Source: Linderina pennispora
Taxonomy: Eukaryota > Kickxellomycota > Kickxellomycetes > Kickxellales > Kickxellaceae
DNA: 64,000 bases
Assembly (NCBI RefSeq): GCF_002104995.1
Contig: NW_024468255.1
Coordinates: forward strand, 248,001-312,000
Direction: 5' to 3'
This document shows positions 51,189 through 60,283 of this stretch, piece by piece. A program made the translations under genes and the position numbers. The notes beneath the pieces were generated by a model. It saw only the letters and a list, made by a program, of their open reading frames with translations. It searched no databases and was not told the DNA's origin. The number at the start of each line of letters is the position of its first letter. Position 1 is the first letter of the stretch.

Positions 51189-53284
51189 TATTAGTAGTAC
51201 ACGACAGTGAATATTTAGAGGAAGAGTAGCGAGGTAGGGCTGTATAATACTAGATCTAGAGGGTGTGTTGTGGATGTGCTGAATGAAGAATACTCTGCGC
51301 CGTTGCCTTTATATACTCGATCCAACCCCTGTGCCTTGCCTGATCCCTTATCTATTGTTTGTCCGGCCGGCCTAACTTGCTTGAGATATTTCGCCTAGCA
51401 TATACAGGTTTGAATCTCGTATGTGGGAATTTTGGCCTGTTACCCATTGCAAATTCCTCTGTGAAACAAAAGGGTGCGCCCGGGGATTCCTTCTAGGAGT
51501 GGACTCGGTCGATACGTACACTTGTGCTGTAGTAGTCGGCAGCTTCTAGAAGAAAATTGGCCGGATGGCGAAAACGAGTTCTGCGTATTTGGAAAGGGGG
51601 GCCACTCGATGGTATGCTTTGAGGACAGAATTCAGCATGTCTGCAAACCTCTCGTGATTTGCGCAGAGAAATCGCAATGAAGGTTGTCAAGGAATCTTAA
51701 CGATAGCGCTCGCTGTAGCGCATGTCTGCAAAGAAGGCGTACAAAATTGCTGAAGCTTTTTTCCCAGTTAGTTTGGATCGGCATGAGCGTCTGCTTGCAA
51801 ATGGTCCCTGTTTATGCATCCATGCAGCGGACCATGTCACATGTTGCGCGAACGCTCCCATCCGACCTAGCTGCTAGAACCAGTGGGAAAACCAGTGGGA
51901 AAACCAGTTCTCCACTAGCAGGTCTTCCCACGATTGAGACGAGCGGGGTTTTGTTTTATTTGGGCGGTCTCGATAGTTCTCAACAGGACAGCTAACACAG
52001 CTTTATGCTTCAGCACGAGTACACCATCTCCCCCAAAACTAGGTGTTTCTGAAGCCATTGCGCAATCGTGGTGCGCCATTGAGTCAGCGGCAAGGTGTTG
52101 CAGCCGCAGACTCCCTAGACTCCCTAGGCATCCCCATCTGCCCAAAAAAGGATGCGCCGATAAGCTTCTGCGCAGAACGTTCGACCATTTAGCAAACACA
52201 TTCCCCGCTACTTCACACGACTATAACGTGGAGGCGAGTTGCTGTCCGCATGCTCGAAAAAATCGCACATGGCCATACTATCCCAGCAAGCTTGGGCGTG
52301 CGGACATGACTCTTTGTTTTGCCATAGGGATTGCCCGTTTATTTTTCCTGGGAAACAAGAGGGACAGCAGTCATGCAAGCATGGCCGCACAGTATGCAAG
52401 TGACATATGAAGGCAATTAATCGATGATGCGAAACGAATAACGTGATCGGTTCCATCCATTCTGTTAAACTAAGGACCGGCTTTTAGCCCGCTAAACCAA
52501 TGAATGCAGGCGTGGATACTTACTGTAGGGATTCGAAGGCGAGTTGGTGCCTTTTGCAACCAAGTCTGGAGATGCCACCATTGAGCAGGCGAATCTCGAG
52601 TGAGTGGGCATGGTGCCATACATGCAGCGCCCTTTTCCTGTATTTATGCCCGTCTTCTGTACGATTATTGATTAATCTGAATATTGCATAGGTGTTGCAG
52701 TAATCTTTAGCTGGCGGTCTTTCGACTGGGGATAGTTTAGGAATATGTCAGCAGCACATGCTATGCCAACGAGGTATCACAATGCAACGCAGCAATAACA
52801 ATGCATATATGAATCTAGCATTGACCAGGGCATAAAATAACTCCTTTCAGGATATATACATAGGCTATTCATCGTCGACAGGGTCTCCTTATGCAAAGCC
52901 TAAACAGGTTTAGAGAAGAACAAAGCATTAATACGATGGTTTACTAGCGCCCGTACGCATGTTTAGGTGGTGTAGGCATCACGGCGCCTCTGAGCTCCGA
53001 CGCCACCACGAACAATACCCCATACCAAACATGGTCAAAGGACGAGAGTAGCCGCTCTTCTCTCCTCAGTACATCACTTCGTTTTGTTATTGCTTTCTTG
53101 CTACATACAACGCCCGTTAGCGATTTTTGTTGAAAGGAGGAATACACCAGCAGTAGCGCAGCCTTAGGATACCTTCGAACCCAGTCAGAGCATTTACATG
53201 ACTTGCAGGCATAATATTTTGCTTTAATATCACCATCTTCAAAACTATCACCAGCAGCAGTACCTGTTTGTTGCCATCGGGACA
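51189..53284. other. Gene-poor stretch of 2.1 kb between fungalysin and the DPBB cluster
   Basis: Apart from the fungalysin promoter I see no gene. Short ORFs have no domain, no signal peptide and irregular composition. Two small direct repeats occur: CCAGTGGGAAAA-type units at about 51881-51907 and GACTCCCTA twice at about 52109-52126. The last few hundred bases are AT-rich and act as upstream region for the first DPBB gene. Confidence 0.4.
51307..51315 (-). promoter_or_regulatory. TATA box of the fungalysin gene
   Basis: On the minus strand TATATAAAG lies about 120 bases before the ATG at 51188. Confidence 0.5.
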
Positions 53285-53668
53285 ATGAAGTCGCAACTCG
53301 TAATCGCCCTCCTTGCCGCTGCAGCCAACGCACGCTCATTGTCAACTCGTACCGCTGAGAGCAACCTCTTCTCGGGCGATGGGACATATTTCAGCCCTGG
53401 TACCAGCGCGTGCAGAGAACAAAACACATCAAGAGACCTTATCGCGGCTCTTAACGCACCGCAGTACGGGGACATCACCGCTGTGAGTCCTCACTGCGGA
53501 AGGTGTGCGTTGGTCAGAGGCCCTTTGGGCCAGGCCAAAGTGAAAATCGTGGATGCCTGTCCCGAATGCGTACTCGGATCACTGGATCTCAGTCTTGCAG
53601 CTTTTGAACAAATCGCACACAAGCTGGAGGGGCGGGTTAAAATAATTTGGGAATTTGTTGCCTGTTAG
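53285..53668 (+). CDS. Small secreted double-psi beta-barrel protein, cluster copy 1
   Basis: 127-residue secreted protein. The signal peptide is about 1-17 (KSQLVIALLAAAANA), followed almost at once by the barrel domain: FSGDGTYFSPGTSACR, LIAALNAPQYGD, CGRCALVRGPLGQAKVKIVD, CPECVLGSLDLSLAAFEQIA and VKIIWEFVAC at the very end. This is the RlpA/expansin/barwin-like fold. The VDxCPxC and LDLS elements are those of fungal expansin-like and riboflavin-aldehyde-forming-enzyme-like proteins, but the catalytic or binding role is unknown. Unlike copies 2 and 3 it lacks the Thr/Lys-rich linker, and an Arg-Glu replaces the Gly after the first Cys. Confidence 0.85.
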   Translation: MKSQLVIALLAAAANARSLSTRTAESNLFSGDGTYFSPGTSACREQNTSRDLIAALNAPQYGDITAVSPHCGRCALVRGPLGQAKVKIVDACPECVLGSLDLSLAAFEQIAHKLEGRVKIIWEFVAC

Positions 53669-54184
53669 ACGAATGCTTACGCCTATGCAGCTAGACCCCC
53701 AGAATAAATGCACACTGGCTGATGCGGCTGATGATTACTCAATGGATCCGGGATTATGCTAAAAATGAAATCACCGATAGAACGAATGTGAAAGTGATGT
53801 GCACATCCAACAATCGCACATCCAAGAGCTAGCGCATGCAGATCCTGGATCTTGGCACCAGCTTTTCAAAACCAGTGTTTTCTGTTATTGGGAAACCTGC
53901 AGAAAACCCGAATTATCAATTAGGAAACCTGCGTGACAGCACCACCCGCCTATTTATAAAAATGTTCTTGGCCTGATGGTCTACATAGAAGCAGCGGGTT
54001 GCCTCAAAGGATACCAAGAATCTTTCTAGAAGTGCTGGGCTGGATACCATCTACGATATTGTTTCCCCAGGATATCCTCAGTGGCACGTATATAAGGCTC
54101 GAATATGTGTAGTACTCCCTCAAGATATCACCATCATCCACCACACCAGCATTCCACGCAACAACCTCATCAAAAAGAAACAAA
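53669..54184. other. Intergenic, DPBB copy 1 to copy 2
   Basis: This 516-bp interval contains the TATA box of copy 2 and a second TATA-like TTATAAAAA near 53953. No ORF was supported. Confidence 0.35.
54089..54097 (+). promoter_or_regulatory. TATA box of DPBB copy 2
   Basis: TATATAAGG lies 88 bases before the ATG at 54185, followed by a CA-rich leader resembling the leader of copy 3 (ACACCATC-type motifs). Confidence 0.5.
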
Positions 54185-54733
54185 ATGAAGCTCCTGTTTA
54201 TCGTCGCTTTCATCGCTGCAACCATCACTGCAATTTCTGCACTTCCTTTCGAAGAGATTCCCCCTGCTGTCAACAACGTTGAAGCCTTTTACAGGCGCAA
54301 GGTGACTACCACCACCAAGCACAAGACTACCTCGACCATCAAGCACAAGACCACCTCAACTACAAAGCACAAGACCACCTCGACTAGCCAGCCCCAGCCT
54401 ACCAGCTCCAAGCCCAGTGGCCAGACCTTTGCTGGTGAGGGAACCTACTACGACCCTGGACTCGGCGCCTGCGGAAAGACCAACAAGGGAACTGAGCTGA
54501 TCGCTGCTATCAACGCTCCGCAGTACGGGAACACGCCTAATCCGAACAACGCACCGGTCTGTGGCAAGTGCGCTTTGGTGAAGGGTCCCCTAGGCCAAGT
54601 TAAGGTTAAGATTGTTGACCGCTGCCCGGTGTGCAAGACTGGGGATCTGGATCTTAGCCCCTCGGCCTTCAACAAGATCGGAAAGAAGGCCGATGGCCGT
54701 ATCAAGATCACCTGGAGCTTTGTCGCCTGCTAG
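54185..54733 (+). CDS. Small secreted double-psi beta-barrel protein with Thr/Lys linker, cluster copy 2
   Basis: 182-residue secreted protein with signal peptide MKLLFIVAFIAATITAISA, a short acidic propeptide-like stretch (LPFEEIPPAVNNVEAFYRRK), then three 8-residue repeats KHKTTSTx (about 45-68), a Gln/Pro/Ser hinge, and the barrel from about 80: GEGTYYDPGLGACGKTNKG, LIAAINAPQYGN, VCGKCALVKGPLGQVKVKIV, DRCPVCKTGDLDLSPSAF, and IKITWSFVAC. The Thr-rich linker is a likely O-mannosylation substrate and may bind anionic wall polymers through Lys/His; both are inferences. Confidence 0.88.
   Translation: MKLLFIVAFIAATITAISALPFEEIPPAVNNVEAFYRRKVTTTTKHKTTSTIKHKTTSTTKHKTTSTSQPQPTSSKPSGQTFAGEGTYYDPGLGACGKTNKGTELIAAINAPQYGNTPNPNNAPVCGKCALVKGPLGQVKVKIVDRCPVCKTGDLDLSPSAFNKIGKKADGRIKITWSFVAC
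54317..54388 (+). repeat. Three tandem 24-bp units coding KHKTTSTx
   Basis: Units begin AAGCACAAGAC(T/C)ACCTC at 54317, 54341 and 54365. The homologous gene at 55500 has two units (55629-55676), so the copy number has changed between paralogues in whole codon-preserving steps. Confidence 0.85.
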
Positions 54734-55499
54734 ACACGCATATATCTTTATTCCATACAAAGCATCCTTAAAAATATATCCTTATCTACTTTCCATCTTT
54801 ATAAACCAGCAACTCGCGAATATGCCAACTGTCATGCAGCATGTGGTAGTCGAGATGACTAATTGCTAGCCTGATGACCTTGTTTTAAGTCTTCTTTTTA
54901 GCCAGTCATCATTTTATCACAATCTGGCATCCACAAGTAGGTACCGCTGTTCACAAGGACTAGGACCACCCCGTTATTTTCTAGTAATAGGTTTTTCTGG
55001 CTGGTTCAGCCCATTTGTGCAATCGAATAGACCCGTCATAGCCTTCAAGTATTTCAATTTTTAATTCGTGTACGTAGATTACCGCGTAGGGTTTGGCTGG
55101 GCTTCGCATACTCAGTTTCCACGTGTATGCAAGATTGGGGGAAGGTGATTGCCGTTTCTCGATGGAAGCTGATTTTATTTTTAGAAGTAGCCGCTTGGAG
55201 CTTGGCAGCTTCTTGGAAATGAAAACTATCTTTGTGGCCATCATCAGAAGATGTTTTTGTTTGCTTGGCAAGGATAATCCTGGAGTAGATGGTACCGGTC
55301 AAAACGCAGCCAAGGCTCCTTTGGAGAAACCTGTATCTGCAAGATGCACTTTGGATGCTGTCACCTCATGATATCGATGATAGATCCTGTATAAAAAGGG
55401 TCTAGGATACCTGTGTGTTCCGAGGAATCCCCATCAACACCATCAACAACACCGTCCACACACCATCAAAACAACAACCACCACCAAGCCACTCCAGCC
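54734..55499. other. Intergenic, DPBB copy 2 to copy 3
   Basis: This 766-bp interval contains the copy 3 TATA box at 55390 and a CA-rich leader rich in ACCATCA and CAACAA motifs. No gene was recognised. Confidence 0.35.
55390..55399 (+). promoter_or_regulatory. TATA box of DPBB copy 3
   Basis: TATAAAAAGG lies 101 bases before the first ATG of the coding frame at 55500. Confidence 0.55.
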
Positions 55500-56009
55500 A
55501 TGAAGCTCTTGTTTGTCGTTGCATTCGTCGCCGCCACCCTCTCCGCCGTCTCTGCCCTTCCTGTCGAGGAGCCTACGCCCATTGCTGCAAACGTCGTGGC
55601 ATTCAATAAGCGCAAGGCAACAAGCACCAAGCTCAAGACCACTTCGACCACCAAGCACAAGACCACTTCGACATCCAAGCCGCAGCCAACTAGCCCAAGT
55701 GGTCAGATGTTCTCTGGCGACGCCACATACTTTACTCCAGACACTGGTGCATGTGGAAAGCCCAACAAGTCGAGCGACCTGATTGCGGCGCTAAACAAGC
55801 CGCAGTACGGAAATGTCGACAAGAAGAGCCCGGAATGCGGCAAGTGCGCTTTGGTCAAGGGCCCGCTGGGCCAGGTCAAGGTCCAGATCGTGGATGCCTG
55901 CCCCGAGTGCAAGCACGGGTCGCTGGATCTCAGCCCGACGGCTTTTGAGAAGATCGCAAAGAAGAAGGATGGCCGGGTCAAGATCACTTGGTCGTGGGTT
56001 GCCTGCTGA
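55500..56009 (+). CDS. Small secreted double-psi beta-barrel protein with Thr/Lys linker, cluster copy 3
   Basis: 169-residue close paralogue of copy 2. Signal peptide MKLLFVVAFVAATLSAVSA, acidic pro-stretch LPVEEPTPIAANVVAFNKRK, two K(H/L)KTTSTx repeats, a Pro/Ser hinge, then the barrel: FSGDATYFTPDTGACGKPNK, LIAALNKPQYGN, CGKCALVKGPLGQVKVQIVD, CPECKHGSLDLSPTAFEKIA and VKITWSWVAC. Six Cys positions are shared across the cluster, suggesting three disulphides. The dibasic-like NKRK/YRRK before the linker in copies 2 and 3 could be a Kex2-type maturation site. The frame opens upstream at a GTG, but the ATG at 55500 gives the signal peptide. Confidence 0.88.
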   Translation: MKLLFVVAFVAATLSAVSALPVEEPTPIAANVVAFNKRKATSTKLKTTSTTKHKTTSTSKPQPTSPSGQMFSGDATYFTPDTGACGKPNKSSDLIAALNKPQYGNVDKKSPECGKCALVKGPLGQVKVQIVDACPECKHGSLDLSPTAFEKIAKKKDGRVKITWSWVAC

Positions 56010-56515
56010 TTTTGCACGTACTAGCTTTCAAATGACAATAGCTCATCATTAAATGCTCGAAAAATACTCTATATCTGCGAAATTACCTGTGATATCAGCA
56101 GTTTTCTTGATTATGTCTGTCCCGATTGCCAAAGCCCAAGTGTTAGCGTATTGAAGTATTCTGCCGTGTCTAGTCACCTTGGTCGGGTATTAGATAGCAA
56201 AAATATAGTGTGAAGTAGCCTTCTAGAACATATGGAGCCTAAATTTTGGCATGAATGTTAGAGTATGTGTCGCTGTCAGTTGAATGGCTGGCTGGAAAAT
56301 GCATTTGGCGTAAGCGAAAAATCACGTCCAGAAATATAGAGCCATGCATTCCATCCGTACCGCAGCATCTCCAACATTATCTTATTTACTACAGCTACCC
56401 AACGAACGTCCGAATAACCATTGGCCTCATAACTGCCACAGCATCAGGGTACCAGCTTAAAGACATACTACCTACCATCCGCTACTCGGGGGTAGTTTAC
56501 AAGTGCAAACTAACA
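56010..56515. other. Intergenic, DPBB copy 3 to copy 4
   Basis: This 506-bp interval is of interest because copy 4 lacks a signal peptide. The copy 4 frame is open upstream to about 56255 without an ATG and passes a hydrophobic run (ITIGLITATASGYQL). No convincing upstream signal-peptide exon with good splice sites could be assigned. Confidence 0.3.
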
Positions 56516-56911
56516 ATGAATGCAAACACAGACAGCACAAGAGCAGTAAATAGCCAACTCCATCAGCCAGTTTTCAGGTTTAATTCTTTTATGTTCACTG
56601 GCGAAGGAATCTTCTATGACTCTTGGGTGGGAATCGGGTCGTGCGGATGGACCAGCGACACATCACAGCTTGCCACAGCAATAAATAGGCTGCAGTACGG
56701 TAATTTTGCCAATCCAATTAAAGTGCATGCCTGTGGTAAGTGCGTTCAGGTGCAGGGGCCTAAGGGCGAAATCAAAGTCAAAGTTCAAGTTGTTGACAAG
56801 TGTCCGCCATGCAAAAAAGGTGATTTGGATCTCAGTCCAGCAGCATTCGGCTGGGTAGCAGACATGGCGGATGAGCGCGTTAGTATTACTTGGTGGCTAG
56901 TGGATTGCTAA
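56516..56911 (+). CDS. Divergent double-psi beta-barrel protein, cluster copy 4, no signal peptide in annotated frame
   Basis: From the first ATG the frame gives 131 residues with no signal peptide (MNANTDSTRAVNSQLHQPVF), then a clear barrel: FTGEGIFYDSWVGIGSCGW, LATAINRLQYGN, ACGKCVQVQGPKGEIKVKVQ, VVDKCPPCKKGDLDLSPAAF and VSITWWLVDC. It is the most diverged of the four, with a two-residue insertion in the KVKVQVVD strand. Either the true 5' exon was missed, or a non-ATG/earlier start is used, or secretion has been lost and the gene is decaying. Codon use is AT-richer than in copies 2 and 3. Confidence 0.65.
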   Translation: MNANTDSTRAVNSQLHQPVFRFNSFMFTGEGIFYDSWVGIGSCGWTSDTSQLATAINRLQYGNFANPIKVHACGKCVQVQGPKGEIKVKVQVVDKCPPCKKGDLDLSPAAFGWVADMADERVSITWWLVDC

Positions 56912-57137
56912 TAAAAGGGCACAGAGCCATCCAAGGTAGGCGGGGAAAGTAGCCAGCGTGATGTGCAATTGTAGTTCACAGCGGAGTAGAGTTCTGGGGG
57001 GAATTCGCACAAAGGATAATCCCAGGTGGCGTGCAGTAGTGCTTTGGAAAATATCCTATACGTACAGGTGAAACTTTTTGAAACTCAGAAGTTGGATGGC
57101 GAATCAGCTTAGAATGCGATTGGTTCCAGCCAATTCC

Positions 57138-57144
57138 GGGGGTC

Positions 57145-57183
<39 letters not shown>

Positions 57184-57210
57184 CACGGGGATCGAAACCC
57201 CGGTCCTCCA
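57138..57210 (+). tRNA. tRNA-Ala (anticodon TGC)
   Basis: 73-nt cloverleaf. D arm GCTC/GAGC with loop AATTGGTA, anticodon stem CGCGC/GCGCG around loop TTTGCAT, T arm CGGGG/CCCCG with loop ATCGAAA, and acceptor GGGGGTC against GTCCTCC with discriminator A. The G3:T70 wobble that identifies alanine tRNA is present; position 6:67 is a T-T mismatch. There is no intron. A T5 run at 57214-57218 serves as Pol III terminator. Confidence 0.93.
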
Positions 57211-57213
57211 CAC

Positions 57214-57218
57214 TTTTT
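57214..57218 (+). terminator. Pol III terminator of tRNA-Ala
   Basis: Five Ts begin four bases after the tRNA end. Confidence 0.7.
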
Positions 57219-57291
57219 GCCATCAGCCCCAAATGATTTTTGGAGAGCGGGTGGCTCTTTTTGGGGCTTCGGCTATGCGGTTGTTGCATTT

Positions 57292-58383
57292 TCAGTTTTT
57301 ATTTTTTGCGTCAAGCTCGCGGTCGTGGCTATCGACGTATTCCTCAAGCATGCGGTACTCGGGCATCCCCTCGCGGATCATGCGGGAGATGTCAGGATTC
57401 TCAACCGACTCAGTCTGCTGGGCAAAGGTGCGGATGCGGTTTCTGAGAAAGTTGCGGTAGTTCCTGGCATAGACCCAGTATCCGGGATCCTCGATACCAA
57501 GCCTTTGCTCGAACTCTTCCTCGAGCTTGAGGTCCTCGGTGAAGTAAAAGAAGAACTCGTGTCTATGGAGCCACTTTGCGACATCGCGGAAAGATTTGGC
57601 AATACGGGCGCTTAGGGCGTGGGAGGGCTTGCGGGAATTGACGCGCAGGAACTCGAAGCCGCTGGAGGCGCGCACGTGCTGAACAAGCGGCGGGTCCACA
57701 GAGTACTTTGGTTTGGGTGGAAGATACGCAGGGTTGCCATTGATGCCCGGCAAGGAGTCCGAGGGCATGAAGGCGCCGGGGACCAGGCCAGAGTCCATAG
57801 CACAGCTTCCCTGGTTGACGGCTGCAGCCAGGGCAGAGATCTGGCGCGCCCGCGCTCTGTCCTGTTTCGTGCGCAGGGCCTTCAGACGGCGCTGCTCGCG
57901 GGCGTCCTCGTCATGGATACGGGCAAGCAAATGGGGCGGGATGGGGATGGCGCGCGGATCCACAGGGATGCGGTAGGCCGGGTGCGGCTGTCGGCGGCGG
58001 CTGTGTGATGGGCGCACGTCGCGGATTAATTGGCAGGATTTAGTTGGGTGGTGGAATTCGGCCAGGCGCTGGCGGATTGTGTGCAGATAGCCAGTGCGCG
58101 CGTATGCGAGGTCGGAGATAAGCTGCTGCTGGGATGCGTTGCCGTCAAGCGCGCTGGCGAGTACGAGCTCGGCCCATTTGGCGTCGCTAAGGCTGGTGGC
58201 GACCTTTTGTGGCGATGTCTGGAATGTGTTGGTGTGGAAGCGTTCGCGGATCCACGAGTGCAGGTAGGTGCGTTCGACCGGATCGGTGAAGCGGTGCGCC
58301 AGGCGCAGCAGGGAGCGGTAGCTGGACCAGATCTGGCGCTTGTGCGAGAGCTTGTGGAAAAAGGGGATCTTGGGACGGAACAT
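57292..58383 (-). CDS. LYR-motif (complex 1 LYR family) protein, long fungal form
   Basis: The 363-residue protein has an N-terminus with the LYR-type block SSYRSLLRLAHRFTDPVERT (about 20-39) and RERFHTN, as in LYRM assembly factors, which bind the acyl carrier protein and help assemble respiratory complexes, Fe-S proteins or the mitoribosome. The rest has no family that I recognise: a basic RPSHSRRRQPHPAYRIPVDP stretch (about 125-145), an Arg-rich coil (REQRRLKALRTKQDRARARQ) and a C-terminal helical block with FFFYFTEDLKLEEEFEQRLG and YWVYARNYRNFLRNRI. It may be a mitoribosomal or complex I/III assembly protein; location and partner are inferred from the motif only. ATG 58383 is the first in frame. 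Confidence 0.6.
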   Translation of the reverse strand: MFRPKIPFFHKLSHKRQIWSSYRSLLRLAHRFTDPVERTYLHSWIRERFHTNTFQTSPQKVATSLSDAKWAELVLASALDGNASQQQLISDLAYARTGYLHTIRQRLAEFHHPTKSCQLIRDVRPSHSRRRQPHPAYRIPVDPRAIPIPPHLLARIHDEDAREQRRLKALRTKQDRARARQISALAAAVNQGSCAMDSGLVPGAFMPSDSLPGINGNPAYLPPKPKYSVDPPLVQHVRASSGFEFLRVNSRKPSHALSARIAKSFRDVAKWLHRHEFFFYFTEDLKLEEEFEQRLGIEDPGYWVYARNYRNFLRNRIRTFAQQTESVENPDISRMIREGMPEYRMLEEYVDSHDRELDAKNKN

Positions 58384-58506
58384 CAAGGGGGACTATGTAT
58401 AAAACAAAGGTGATGAGGTCAAATGCACAAGACACGGGATGGCAAGTGGCAAAAATATATTTATTTGGTGGGGAGGGTGTGGACTATGGCAAACCCGCTT
58501 GCTTGC

Positions 58507-60198
58507 TCACTGGTTCGACGGGTAGGTAAAACCAGTGGTGGGCACCATGGTCTCCTTGACGGAGCGCGGCGACAGGAAGCGGTGCAGCAGGTTGGCGCTG
58601 CCGGGCTTGTCGTTGGTTCCGGAGGCACGCGAGCCGCCAAACGGCTGCTGGCCGACGACGGCGCCAGTGCACTTGTCGTTGACATAGAAGTTGCCTGCAG
58701 TGTGCAGCAGGCGGGCGCTGGCGTGGGCCACAGCCTGGCGGTCCTGGGCGAAGATGGCGCCGGTGAGCCCGTACGGGGTGGTGGCACCAACCAGGTCGAT
58801 GGTCTTGTCGAAGTCGGCGTCCGGGTAGACGTAGGCGGTCAGCACCGGACCGAAGATCTCCTCCTTCATGGTCTTGGTCAGCGGATCACGGGTCTCGATC
58901 ACGGTCGGGCGGATGTAGAAGCCCTCGGCGTCGCTGTACTTGCCACCGGCAATGATCTCGCAGTGCTCGTCGTTGCGGGCATACTCAATGTAGTTTGTGA
59001 TCTTGTCGAAGGCGGCCTGGTTGATCACGGGACCCATGAAGTTGGTGGGGTCGCTGACCGGGCCCTGCTTGATCGACTCGACGCCGCGCACCAGCTGCTC
59101 GCGGAACGCAGGCCACAGGCTCTCAGGCACGTACAGCCGCGAGCACGCCGAGCACTTCTGGCCCTGGAACTCGAAGGCTCCGCGGATGGTGTTGTTGACG
59201 GCGCTGGCCACGTCGGCCGACGGATGCACCAGGTGGTAGTTCTTGCCGCCGGTCTCGCCGACAATGCGCGGGTAGCTCTTGTACACGTCAATGTTCTGCG
59301 CAATCTGCTTCCACATCTGCTTGAACACGTGCGTGCTGCCGGTGAAGTGCAGCGACGCGAATTCTGGGTGAGCAAACACCTGCTTGGTCATCTCCACTGC
59401 GTCGCCGGGCACAAACTGGATCACGCCGTCGGGAACGCCGGCCTCGCGCATCACCTCGTTCGCCAGGTAGTTCGACAGCACTGCGCCGTTCGACGGCTTC
59501 CACAGCACTGCGTTACCCATCAGCGCCGGAGCCGCTGCCAGGTTGACGCCGATCGCGGTGAAGTTGAACGGCGACACGGCATACACGAAGCCCTCCAGCG
59601 GCCGGTACTCCACGCGGTTCCACTGGTTCTTGGCGTTGCACGGCGGCTGCACCTTGTAGATCTCGTCGGCGTACTTGACGTTGAACCGCAAAAAGTCCAC
59701 TGCCTCCGTGGCTGCGTCGATCTCCGCCTGCCAGATGTTCTTGCCCTGCCCCAGCATCGCCGACGCCATGACCTTGTACCGGTGCTTGCCCGCCAGCAGG
59801 TCCGCTGCCCGCAGGAAGATTGCCTGCCGGTCGTAGATTGGCATCGCCTCCCACTTGCTCTTGGCGATCAGGCTGCCCTCGATTGCCTGCTCGATCTCCG
59901 CCGGCCCAGCGTTCTCGTATGTGCACAGCACCTGCGACTTCTGCCCAGGGTTCCGCTGCTCAGACACATTGCCCGTCCGCACCTCCTTGCCGTTGATGAT
60001 CAGTGGCACATGGTGCGTCTTGGAGCCGAGCTCCTCCACCGCCGCCATCAGCTCCTCCTGCTCGCGGCTGCCGGGGGGGTAGTTCAGTGTCGGCTCGTTG
60101 GCGATCTCTGGCAGCTTGAAGGTTGCTAGCTGCGGCACGCGGATGCCGCTGTGGTACGCGCGACGCAGGCTCTTGGTGATGGTGCTAGCACGAAGCAT
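58507..60198 (-). CDS. PUT2: Delta-1-pyrroline-5-carboxylate dehydrogenase, mitochondrial
   Basis: ALDH4-type enzyme that oxidises glutamate semialdehyde to glutamate in proline catabolism. The 563-residue protein has a presequence (MLRASTITKSLRRAYHSG), the NAD-binding VSPFNFTAIGVNLAAAPAL and LHFTGSTHVFKQMW, the Glu motif VGETGGKNYHLV, and catalytic Cys349 in FQGQKCSACSRLYVP. The C-terminal block is VNDKCTGAVVGQQPFGGSRA followed by SGTNDKPGS, diagnostic of P5C dehydrogenases. The in-frame upstream extension to 60264 is rejected because the ATG at 60198 begins a normal presequence. A TATA box is present on the minus strand at 60275. Confidence 0.96.
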   Translation of the reverse strand: MLRASTITKSLRRAYHSGIRVPQLATFKLPEIANEPTLNYPPGSREQEELMAAVEELGSKTHHVPLIINGKEVRTGNVSEQRNPGQKSQVLCTYENAGPAEIEQAIEGSLIAKSKWEAMPIYDRQAIFLRAADLLAGKHRYKVMASAMLGQGKNIWQAEIDAATEAVDFLRFNVKYADEIYKVQPPCNAKNQWNRVEYRPLEGFVYAVSPFNFTAIGVNLAAAPALMGNAVLWKPSNGAVLSNYLANEVMREAGVPDGVIQFVPGDAVEMTKQVFAHPEFASLHFTGSTHVFKQMWKQIAQNIDVYKSYPRIVGETGGKNYHLVHPSADVASAVNNTIRGAFEFQGQKCSACSRLYVPESLWPAFREQLVRGVESIKQGPVSDPTNFMGPVINQAAFDKITNYIEYARNDEHCEIIAGGKYSDAEGFYIRPTVIETRDPLTKTMKEEIFGPVLTAYVYPDADFDKTIDLVGATTPYGLTGAIFAQDRQAVAHASARLLHTAGNFYVNDKCTGAVVGQQPFGGSRASGTNDKPGSANLLHRFLSPRSVKETMVPTTGFTYPSNQ

Positions 60199-60274
60199 GT
60201 TAAAAAAACTGTAGAAGAAAAAATATATACGCGATAAAGATAAAGGGTGCTCGCTTCTGGCCACAGTGTCTACC

Positions 60275-60283
60275 CTTTATATA
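60275..60283 (-). promoter_or_regulatory. TATA box of the P5C dehydrogenase gene
   Basis: On the minus strand TATATAAAG lies about 77 bases before the ATG at 60198. Confidence 0.5.

Noticed and set aside
58423..60129. 568-codon ORF on the + strand
   Set aside because: Antisense to P5C dehydrogenase. It exists because G/C-ending codons remove stops from the complementary frame. The same explanation covers long antisense ORFs over adenosine kinase, Cyp40, the long hydroxylase, uL2m and PMT4.
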